Assembly: GCA_030581615.1 (NCBI GenBank)
Contig: JAKTTT010000031.1
Location: 124,001 to 188,000, forward strand
DNA: 64,000 nucleotides
DNA from: Alloascoidea africana
Taxonomy: Eukaryota > Ascomycota > Alloascoideomycetes > Alloascoideales > Alloascoideaceae
Direction: 5' to 3'
The notes beneath the pieces were generated by a model. That model was not told the DNA's origin. It was given only the letters and a program-made list of their open reading frames with translations, and searched no databases. This document shows positions 42,950-51,118 of this stretch, piece after piece. The translations under genes and the position numbers were made by a program. The number at the start of each line of letters is the position of its first letter. Positions within the stretch are counted from its first letter, which is position 1.

Positions 42950-43864
42950 CTACAAGTCAAAAAGTTCCTTGAGGATTCTAATGGTATCGGCAGGACTCTT
43001 GACGGAATGACCAGTGGTTCTCTCGTCCGAGTAAATTTCCCAATCATTTCCACCAGGGTATGCCTTGTCACCAAAGAAATGAATTGTTTCAAAACCTTCA
43101 CTCTCCACGTGTCTCAAGGCATATGTCTTATCCCAACCAGTTGGGAAAACGTCAAATGAAATCTGTCCGCCAATTGAGTAAGTGAGTCCGTAATCTGGGA
43201 ATGCCTTCTTCAATTCCGCGACCATTGTCTCACGGATCTTGGCTTCCTTGTCAAAGGCTTCAAAATCGTTTCTTTCCTGAGTCGAGGCGTTTCTTCCAAT
43301 CGGAGAAACGTTGATCATACCATTACGGAATTCAATAAAGGTTCCTCTGCGAACGGGAATGTCGATCTCGGAAAGGTATCGTAGGATCCATTTGGCCAAC
43401 GCATTGTATTTTTCGTCTCCAATCCATTGGATAAAAGATTGGGAGGCCTGTTGGACACCTAGTCGATAGGCTGTAAGACCATTCTCTGAGAAGCAATAGT
43501 CAAAGTCCTCGAGAACTGAATTGTAATTTGTTAATAACGCGATCTACTTATGAGAGCAATGTAGTAGTAGCACATACCAGTTGACCCAAGCTGTTCATAC
43601 TGCTTGCTCAGATCGCTTCCACCGACGAATCCAATAACGGCCTTCTGTCTCAGCTTTTGGAGGGTATCTTTCATCTCATCGGAGATAGTCTGTGAGCAAA
43701 TTCATTGCAATTAGTACAGGTGTTACTCAATCAAAGATGTGGACAAGTGTCGCTGGGAATCAAGTGTTGACACGTACCAATCTGGCGGGAGTTAGAGTAC
43801 CATCGACATCGAACAAAACGAGAGTCTTTCCAAGAGGTCTTTCTGAGAAAAGAGAAGCAGACAT
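42950..43864 (-). CDS. SEC53: Phosphomannomutase, three exons
   Basis: Sec53 converts mannose-6-phosphate to mannose-1-phosphate for GDP-mannose, N-glycan and GPI-anchor synthesis in the cytosol. Exons 43778-43864, 43578-43689 and 42950-43515 join in phase and give 254 residues, identical in length to S. cerevisiae Sec53. The HAD nucleophile motif [10 protein letters not shown] lies at residues 16-25. Other family marks are [29 protein letters not shown], and [13 protein letters not shown]. Introns are 88 and 62 nt; intron 1 has a TACTAAT branch site. Confidence 0.97.
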
Positions 43865-44219
43865 TGTGTGAAACAGGCGACGCGAAATGTAATTCAGGAT
43901 GATGACGAGGAATAAGTGGTGGTGAGCGGGAAAGAAAAGAAAAAAAATGGCAAAGAGAAGAAGCGTTGGCCATTTCAATGCCGCTTGCTGTAGTGGAATT
44001 TATGTACCACATTCATTCATTTGAGTGCCAGCGAACAAATGCGTGTACATAGATTTAAACTACCAGATGGCCCACGTTGACAAAAAAAAAAAAATCTACA
44101 TTCCTCTTTACCAAAACCATTACTTTAAAATTAATGTCACATTCATGAAATGTTTCTTTATTACAACAAGATTATAGTACTATTTCTAGGGCAATAAAAA
44201 AATGCACATTTCAATCCGT
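43865..44219. other. SEC53 upstream region and RPL10 3' flank
   Basis: AT-rich with an A-run (44082-44094). No gene is seen. Confidence 0.5.
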
Positions 44220-44882
44220 TTAAGCACTGGCAAAGTACTCGGGGAAAGACTTGATGTTGTCTTCCAAATTTCCCTTCTTGCTTAAAAACTTGACAAAAGC
44301 ACCATCATCCTTGATTTCTCCAGCACTTCGCTTAGTAACGTACTCTGGTCTGTCGAGGTTTGTAAATCCCCATTTCTTGGAGATGATGATTTTCTGCTGA
44401 CCAGGGAACTTGTAACGAGATCTCCTCAGAGCCTCAATAACTGTAGCCTTGTTGTTGTCCTTGGTTCGAACAGACAAGATAATCTGACCAATATTGACAC
44501 GGGCAGCAAGACCTTGTGGCTTACCCCAGGCACCTCTCATACCCTGTTGCAATCTATCAGCACCAGCGCACGACAACATCTTGTTGATACGCAACACATG
44601 GAAAGGATGAACACGGACACGTAGATGGAAAGAATCTCTTCCAGAAATCTTGGTGATGTATTTGTTGGCACAGATACGGGCGGCTTCCAAAGCTTCGGAA
44701 GAAAGCTGCTCGTACTCGTTGGAAACGAGATGAACACAGAGAGGAAACTCGTCAACAGAGGCCTTCTTACGTCCCAAATCATAGATTCTGATCTTGGGAT
44801 CGGGGACACCACGGTTGAATCGTGATTTAGGGAAAGGCTTGTTCTTGCAATACCTGTAGCATCTAGCTGGACGACGAGCCAT
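44220..44882 (-). CDS. RPL10: 60S ribosomal protein uL16
   Basis: uL16 is the late-joining large-subunit protein that completes the tRNA corridor near the peptidyl transferase centre. The 220-residue sequence is almost invariant against other eukaryotes: [20 protein letters not shown], then [16 protein letters not shown] and V-R-T-K-D-N-N-K. The coding part is unspliced. A 5' leader intron is likely, see the separate entry. It shares a promoter with the divergent ribosome-biogenesis gene BUD20, which fits joint control. Confidence 0.98.
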   Translation of the reverse strand: MARRPARCYRYCKNKPFPKSRFNRGVPDPKIRIYDLGRKKASVDEFPLCVHLVSNEYEQLSSEALEAARICANKYITKISGRDSFHLRVRVHPFHVLRINKMLSCAGADRLQQGMRGAWGKPQGLAARVNIGQIILSVRTKDNNKATVIEALRRSRYKFPGQQKIIISKKWGFTNLDRPEYVTKRSAGEIKDDGAFVKFLSKKGNLEDNIKSFPEYFASA

Positions 44883-44890
44883 TGTTAAAC

Positions 44891-45021
44891 CTAACAGAGA
44901 ATTAGTATTAATTCACAAAACATCTTTGGGGCTCTTGTTTAGTTTTTGGAGTTCTTTTCAGTTTTTAAATATATATTTTTTTTTTCATTTGCTTTTGCCC
45001 GTTAAATTGAATATTACCTAC
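44891..45021 (-). other. Probable intron in the RPL10 5' leader
   Basis: On the reverse strand a donor GTAGGT begins at 45021 and an acceptor CTGTTAG ends at 44891, eight nt before the RPL10 ATG. A TACTAAT-type branch site lies just before the acceptor. Length 131 nt. Leader introns are common in fungal ribosomal-protein genes; this one is inferred from motifs only. Confidence 0.55.
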
Positions 45022-45160
45022 CTCTATTCTGCTGTTGTTGAAGGATGAGAGGGTATTACTAACGATGAAGCGGTTGAAAGTTGTTTGATCAGTCCCAAAA
45101 ATCCCACTTCCGTTTTCGGAGTGTGACCTGAATCGACAAAACTGGAACACCAAAATATAT

Positions 45161-45195
45161 CACGTGTATATCAGGTGACTCTGACTTGAGCCCTA
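45161..45195. promoter_or_regulatory. CACGTG and AGCCCTA motifs in the RPL10-BUD20 divergent promoter
   Basis: CACGTG at 45161-45166 and AGCCCTA at 45189-45195 repeat the Cbf1-like plus Tbf1-like pairing seen at RPL43, placed between two ribosome-related genes. Confidence 0.5.
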
Positions 45196-45283
45196 TTCCT
45201 GCAAGCGACACAAAAAAAAAATTGAGAGACATCAATATCCTCCCCATTGCCTACTACGAGACAGACCAATAAGATAAGCCAAG

Positions 45284-45849
45284 ATGGGGAGACCTTCGGT
45301 TATGAAATACAAGACCAAGAGGCGAACGAGGTAGGCACTTGATAGAACAAGGCAACGATGAAGACAGCATCCTAACATTTTTTGTATAGGGACATTGATC
45401 AAATCTACGATGACCTCGCTACAAAAGATTCAATCAAGAAATTAAAGAATCAGCCTATCGATGAAACGAAACCGGGTTTGGGACAATACTATTGTGTTGA
45501 ATGTGCAAAATACTTTGAGACTGAGGTTGCTCTACGAACACATACCAAGGGCAAAATTCACAAACGAAGGTACGATATTGTTTCTCCTCTATTTCTTTTT
45601 CACAGTATATCTAACTGGATTGCATTTTGATATAGAGTGAAGCTGATAGCTCTAGGACCTTATACACAGCTGGAAGCAGATGCAGCTTCCGGAGTCAATG
45701 TACAAAAATTCCTTGCCAAAGTTGAAGAATATAAAGCACGAGCTATTCGAGAGGCTGCTGAAAAAGAAGAACAGAAGAAAACTTTTGAAATGGCACAGAT
45801 TATAGAGAAAGAGGAGGAGCCTAATCAAGTTATGGAAATCGAGGCCTGA
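45284..45849 (+). CDS. BUD20: Bud20, C2H2 zinc-finger ribosome-export factor, three exons
   Basis: Bud20 is a shuttling factor that helps export pre-60S ribosomes. Exons 45284-45330, 45390-45569 and 45636-45849 join in phase to 146 residues. The N terminus M-G-R-P-S-V-M-K-Y-K-T-K-R-R-T-R and the zinc finger Y-Y-C-V-E-C-A-K-Y-F with H-T-K-G-K-I-H-K-R-R are diagnostic. A D-E-T-K-P-G-L-G-Q run precedes the finger, as in yeast Bud20 and human ZNF593. The C-terminal part is a charged helix. Introns of 59 and 66 nt carry CTAAC branch sites. It is divergent from RPL10 across a short shared promoter. Confidence 0.95.
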
Positions 45850-46269
45850 AGATTCTACAATTTTCTTTTTTATCTTTTTTTTTTGATATACTTGGTCTAA
45901 TGTTTTATGCGTCTCATTTGGGTCTATATTTTTCCAATCTTTCTCTTGTAAACTTTTATGTATCCCTATTAAAAACAAAAAATTTGGTATATTGGGTTCC
46001 TTGCCATTTATATCTCTCATTTTTATATATTTTATTGGTATTTGTTGTTTGCAATTATTTTTTTTTTTTTTTTTTTTCCTTTTATATATTTGTTTTTGGT
46101 TAGTCAATATCAAAATGTCATCATCTTTCTTTTTTACTTGTCATATCAAAAAGTCAATATTACTATTACCATCACCCTCATTAAAAAATGTGTGAAAAAA
46201 TAAAATCAAACATTACGATTCATCATAAACAACTGTGGTGTTTGTGTGTGTGTATTTTGGAATTAAACA
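45850..46269. other. Convergent 3' spacer of BUD20 and OTU1
   Basis: Very T-rich on + (notably 46058-46078). No gene seen. Confidence 0.5.
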
Positions 46270-47355
46270 TTAGTAGCATTCTTGAAAATTCGAATGACTT
46301 GTATGTCTCCAATGTCCCGAAAACTTTCTTGAGCATTCTCCATGGTTGAAACTGGACATACTTGAATAAAAGTTCTGTTCTTGTAATAGTTTTATCAGCT
46401 TTGCCGTTGCTTTATCTACTCTTTTTGCGATTCTCTCATTTTTCGCAAATGTTGAAATATCATCCTCTTCATCTCCATTACCACCAACGGTAACGGACAC
46501 GGCATCGTAATGGTCACCGCTGTAAACAACATTGCAAAAACTGCTGGCATCGGGGTTAAATTGGTATACTCTGCCATTCGAAATATCATGGGCGTTTATC
46601 CTCACATCAAAATACTCTGCGAGAATTCCAAGTTCAATAGCGCCGCCCCAACTGGACGGTCTCAAGATCCAGTTGATATAATCCTGTCTTCTCATACCCA
46701 GAATTGCATCACAATACTTGTCTTCCGGATCCTCACGTATCACTTTTGCAACTATAGAACGAAGCTCAGACATTGTTTCGGCGTTGCCCAAGATGCAATG
46801 ACCAACAGCTCTAAACATGCAGGAATTGTCATTGTCCATGACCCGAAGCACGACGGCTCTGGTGGAGCTGTTCTTCAACGGCACGGAGGGACCGGCGGCT
46901 GGTCTGGACGAGGCAAAGAGCGGGAAAGTTTTTTTCAGCGAGTTTCTCGACCTCAAAAAGCCAAGCTGATTCCGATTCTGCTCTTGTTCATGTTCATGTT
47001 CCTGTTCCTGTTCTCTTAACGCTTGCGTAATCGAATTTGAAGAATTCTCGCCATTGTAGGCCCGTTCATACCACTGGACGGTCAAAAGATCCCCATTCTG
47101 GATGCCAAGGTTCCTGATATAGGACGAGGTATCGTTGAGACTGATATGTTTTGGAGGATAGCCGGCTTTCAGTTCCAGAGACCTCTGGTTCGCGTTAAGC
47201 CAACTTCTCGATGCGGCCGAGGCGGTTTCGATTTCATGGATGAGATCTGCAAGCCTTGAGTTTTCATCCAACAGTATAACGGACTCCTTTGACGATGGTA
47301 GGCATAGCCTGAGCCTCATTACGTTTCCCTTGATGACCCGTACTTTGAAACCCAT
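46270..47355 (-). CDS. OTU1: Otu1/YOD1-type deubiquitinase with an altered C-terminal zinc finger
   Basis: Otu1 is a Cdc48-associated deubiquitinase acting in ER-associated degradation. The 361-residue protein starts at ATG 47355 with a UBX-like domain (about residues 5-90). A Glu/Gln/His-rich linker (about 110-130) comes next, then the OTU domain. The catalytic Asp/Cys are in M-D-N-D-N-S-C-M-F (Cys about 179), with W-G-G-A-I-E-L-G-I-L and the His of Y-S-G-D-H-Y-D-A-V following. The expected C-terminal C2H2 finger is odd. H-W-R-H-T-S-H-S-N-F-Q-E keeps the H-x5-H part, but only one upstream Cys remains in a shortened loop, so zinc binding is doubtful. No intron explains this convincingly. Otherwise the protein is complete. 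Confidence 0.93.
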   Translation of the reverse strand: MGFKVRVIKGNVMRLRLCLPSSKESVILLDENSRLADLIHEIETASAASRSWLNANQRSLELKAGYPPKHISLNDTSSYIRNLGIQNGDLLTVQWYERAYNGENSSNSITQALREQEQEHEHEQEQNRNQLGFLRSRNSLKKTFPLFASSRPAAGPSVPLKNSSTRAVVLRVMDNDNSCMFRAVGHCILGNAETMSELRSIVAKVIREDPEDKYCDAILGMRRQDYINWILRPSSWGGAIELGILAEYFDVRINAHDISNGRVYQFNPDASSFCNVVYSGDHYDAVSVTVGGNGDEEDDISTFAKNERIAKRVDKATAKLIKLLQEQNFYSSMSSFNHGECSRKFSGHWRHTSHSNFQECY

Positions 47356-48278
47356 GTTTGAAATGTATATGTACTGGCCCTATAATGGCGTCTAATCCCT
47401 GAGCAAGATGACGGGGAGAAAAATGCTGGCTGGATATCCAAACGTTTTTGTACCAGGAACAAAAGAAAGGGGCATTTTTTGTCCGCCTATGCCCTGCCTG
47501 CCCCTCCCTCAACTCAATATGCACACGGGTCCCGTGATGACGATAAGGCAGAAGAACCTTTTTTTTTTTTTTAGCTGTTTTGTTTTAATGGATAAGGAGT
47601 TTTTAATTGATACTGGGCTTGTTCAAGATAGACAGGGATCAAAATCTATATATCACTGTTGTGTTTTACGAACTATTTCGTATTTAACTCCGTATCGTTG
47701 TGGGAGTCAGCGGTTTTGAATATCTTTCAAATTTGTGAGGTCCGTTATCTGGGGTAAAAGAATAACCTCACCACCGGCCAAACAAAAAGTTCCAATTTTT
47801 AGAAAACAGGTAAAAATATGTGAAATAAAGTGCGATCAGTAGGTGAAGATATTTTCTCAAAAGTGCTTACAGCGAAACACAAAAGTTAGATGTTTTAACT
47901 TCAGGTATGGACGGGGATTAAGGGGGGACGAAAAGCCGGGTTTTATTGGAGCTAATGGCATTGGAGATTAATCAAAAAAGCACGGAATACCATTCCCGTT
48001 GTTTGGGTTCAAAATGGATCAACTTCTCCAATTAGCAACTAACAAACTTTAAAAATGTAAGCTGCTTTTTGTTTTTGTGAAACGTTAAAAAAGGAGAAGG
48101 ATGGCGTCCAGTGCCCAATGCCCAGTGTCACGGTGTATTGTGCAAAATCAAGTGAACTCTGTCTTATGGCATGATGATGCTTTTTTTCATTATTATAACC
48201 AATTTTGAGAAAAGCCCAAGAACAAGCAATTTCCTTAGGGGATGATTCTTGTCAGAGTAGATAGATCAACAAGGAATT

Positions 48279-48302
48279 AGGAATAGGAATAGGAATAGGA
48301 AT
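48279..48302. repeat. AGGAAT hexamer, four tandem copies
   Basis: Four perfect copies of AGGAAT, with another single copy at 48272-48277. Confidence 0.9.
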
Positions 48303-49149
48303 CTGGGGTAGCGAGACAAGTATCAAAAAGCATATTGGATATCTGATGGGGATTTAGATTTTAGATTTGGGAGAGAAAACAAAAAAAAATAGGGGATTTC
48401 GTTGTCCTCCAAATAGTCTTCTGATATTTGGATCGTCCAAATATTTCAAGTGAATGGTTTCTCTTGTCCGTCCATTTCCCCCATCTCTTTCCCCAAACGA
48501 TTATATTTTTTTACTGTTATTATTGTGGCGGGTTTTGTTATGATTAGGGAATGAATTCCACATCTCTAACTGTTGTTGTTGTTGTTTTCAAGAATCCTCA
48601 AGTTCAAAAACGCCAAAATCCAATTTTTTTTTTTCAAATAGGTTTTGCGATAAATTAAGATTTTATGTAGAGAAAGATTCGATCTACCGTTCACAAACAT
48701 GTTTATTACTTTAAAAAAACAAATGTAGAGTTTGAAGTTTTTTGATAACTTGTGGTTATGGTGAATCTGTTAGTTTAAAAAGCGGTGACTGTTTAAAAAT
48801 TGTTTCATTTTTTTTGTTTCCTATGTGGATCTGGACATGTCCACGGCTTTTGCTTTTTGTTTTCTAGTCTCTTGTTTCTTTTCCATACTTTATTGTGTAT
48901 TGTCTTTTCTTAATCTCAACATGTGTAGTGTCCAAACGGCACTTTGAACCAATAATTCATTGTAACCACTACTGAGAAAGGAATGTATTCAAATGTCCAA
49001 TTCCTTTTGGGGAGGGGGCACAGGTATCAATTAACCCAGAATATCTTGAGATAAGGAAGGGACAGTCAATAACAGGCCATTCTTTCTATGGTGGAGACAA
49101 ATCCAAAACAGCTTGTATCAGCCCAGAGCAGCATTATTTGGATTACGCA

Positions 49150-49430
49150 CTATTCAGCGCCTTCTATGTAATAAGCCAACCAACTGAGTAGTGTGTGTGC
49201 CATGGCACAGCTTCTGGTGGTATCAAAATCTCCAAGACATGTGTCTTTCCGGATCGGGCCAGACACATTGGATTGGCGTGGGAGGACATCCAGCCAATTC
49301 GTAGCCACGCGTTGCTGGTTGGAGGGGTCCGTGGGATCTGGCTTGCGAAGGTCAATTACCGGGCGCCCGAAAAGCAAATGGAGGGAATGCGATATCCCTT
49401 GGAGTGGAAGTGGTACTACTAGATAGACAT
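49150..49430. other. GC-rich island with overlapping open frames, nature unknown
   Basis: Within AT-rich DNA this 280-bp stretch is GC-rich and open in two + frames and one - frame of about 75 codons. One + frame ends in a striking aromatic run E-W-K-W-Y-Y but starts with GTG in the open frame. A + ATG at 49202 lies in the other frame. Short inverted repeats (GTGTCT and AGACAC around 49240-49265) suggest a foldable RNA. It could be a small spliced gene's exon, a structured non-coding RNA, or chance. I recognise no family. Confidence 0.3.
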
Positions 49431-49960
49431 TTTGTCTACCAGATCTCTATATTACAAAGACCAGACCTTCTAGCACAGAAGAATGAGCAAAAAGCAAGCT
49501 ATATGAGCCTGCGTGTGAGAGTACTTTAGTTTATGAGTGGGCTGACATGAAATAGCGCAGAGGAGGGGTTGTCGCCAACTTTTCGTTTTGAAAGGACCAT
49601 TTGTAAACAACACTGTGGAGGCTGTTTAATTGGAGGATTTGTATCTGAATGATGAGTTGAGTTGAGTTGAGCGGCCGTGTGTGGGAAAACACGAGAAGTT
49701 CAACTCAAGAGTTTATGTGTGTGTAAACATTTATATCAAAAAAGACCGAAAATCATGTTTAATAGAACTAAAGTACAATAATAGACATCTGAAAGAAGAT
49801 TAAGTAAGGCCATTTCAATCTAGAGTATATAGACCATACGATAACAGCCCAGTTCCCACGCACAAAAAAAGAAACAAAAATAAAACAAAAAAACAAAAAT
49901 AGGGGTGGGGACAAAAGAGAATGGCGATTTCACGTTTGTTTGTTTATTTGTTTGTTCTTT

Positions 49961-50432
49961 TTAGTATGGGCTGCCTCCGCTATTCTTTTTGGAATTATCA
50001 TAAGCCTTTTTCTCATTTTCGTATCTCTTCTTGTCTTCCTCAGCCAAGGTCTCATAAGGAGTCTTTTCAGCAGGAGACAAATTTTTCCAGAGATCACCAA
50101 GAGCTTTACCAACTTGACCAAAAGTAATGTTTGGATTTTCCTTCTTTACCTTTTCACGATTGGCATTGGCAAAGAACATGTAGGCAGACAAAGAACGCTT
50201 AGGAGCATCGGGGTCTGAACGCGCAGCGAAATAATAGATAGAGTGTTAGTTGAACGTGTGGTTGGATTCTGGATAGCAATCAAAAGGCCAGAGCAGAGAA
50301 AACGCGAATTGGAACGTCCAGGAAATTTTTAAAAAATGGAGCAATGGATCTATGAATAATTCAGGACATACCCTTCTTTCTCCTGGCAGTCTTGGTTCTT
50401 CTTCTGGTGGTTTCGGACGAGTCTTTTGGCAT
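49961..50432 (-). CDS. NHP6: Nhp6-type HMG-box chromatin protein, two exons
   Basis: Nhp6 is a small abundant HMGB protein that bends DNA and works with the FACT complex on nucleosomes. Exon 1 (50372-50432) encodes a very basic tail, [15 protein letters not shown]. Exon 2 (49961-50214) begins in the conserved [16 protein letters not shown] and completes the HMG box. The 157-nt intron lies exactly between tail and box. The product has 104 residues, close to S. cerevisiae Nhp6 (93-99). It is divergent from PIF1. Confidence 0.96.
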
Positions 50433-50722
50433 TCTAAGCAAACAAAAAAAAATAAAAAAACAACAAAAGCAGGTTAGTCATGGTCGACGACGTGGCAGCG
50501 AGGTGAGGCCATGGCCATGGGGCAATGGCTCGGGGCGGTGGACGCGAAGTCGGAAGAGAGGATCAGAGTTGAGTAGGTGTATAGTATATATCACAGCAGG
50601 ATGCATACATAGAAACTGGTGTGTTGCCTTGAGAGAATACTAGTATAACCGCTATATAGAGAGGTAGCAGTAGAACTGGTGAAAAGAGGAGGGCGCCGTC
50701 TTATACCAAAAAGCCGGGCTGA

Positions 50723-50749
50723 GGCGGGCGGCGGCCGCTGATTGGCTGG
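50723..50749 (+). promoter_or_regulatory. 27-bp GC-rich CCAAT module shared with GLN1
   Basis: GC block followed by CGCTGATTGGCTGG, 26/27 identical to 17059-17085. The reversed CCAAT box is at 50741-50745. Confidence 0.6.
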
Positions 50750-50821
50750 CTCTGGGGGCAGACAGGTAAACAACGCGCACGTGGAGGTCACGTGCCTATC
50801 TCTGTGGCTGTGTCAGGTGGA

Positions 50822-50849
50822 TGTCACGTGGTGTGCACACCACGTGACA
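50822..50849. promoter_or_regulatory. Perfect 28-bp palindrome with two CACGTG boxes around a GTGCAC core
   Basis: Two TCACGTGG-type arms in opposite orientation flank TGTGCACA with perfect dyad symmetry over 28 bp. CACGTG is bound by Cbf1, Pho4 and other bHLH dimers; here two sites are arranged 10 bp apart, about one helical turn. Confidence 0.75.
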
Positions 50850-50917
50850 CTGCGCTCTCTCTCTGTTCTCTTCTCCTTCGCTCACCGCCAGCCGGCGCAA
50901 CACAACACCAAGCTGCC

Positions 50918-51118
50918 ATGGCCCAATGCCACCGGCACAGGACGACCAGTTCGAGGAGTTCCAGGAGCTGGACGACATCTCCGAGGCAGAGCTCTCCTTC
51001 TTTCTGTCGTGCGAGGCGAGCCAGCAGAGCTCTCGGCAGAGCAGCCAGCAGAGCAGCCAACAAAGCCAGCCCAGTCAACACACTAGTAACCGGTCTATCA
51101 CCACCACTTCCTTCCTGA
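50918..51118 (+). other. Upstream overlapping frame at the PIF1 start (66 codons plus stop)
   Basis: An ATG at 50918 in the context GCCATGG lies 8 nt before the PIF1 ATG, in another frame, and runs 66 codons into PIF1. The peptide is Arg/Ser-rich with no acidic residue. It may lower PIF1 translation, or be a chance frame created by GC-rich acidic codons. Confidence 0.35.

Larger units (their letters stand above)
47356..49960. other. 2.6-kb intergenic region upstream of OTU1
   Basis: No convincing gene. It is AT-rich overall with many A/T runs, a GTT repeat (48572-48590), an AGGAAT repeat and a distinct GC-rich island at about 49150-49430. There are no tRNA boxes. Confidence 0.45.
50433..50925. 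promoter_or_regulatory. NHP6-PIF1 divergent promoter
   Basis: This region of about 490 bp turns GC-rich from 50500. It carries the shared GC/CCAAT module, four CACGTG motifs (50778-50783, 50789-50794, 50825-50830, 50841-50846) and the perfect palindrome described separately. A CT-rich tract (50851-50880) precedes the PIF1 start. Confidence 0.6.
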
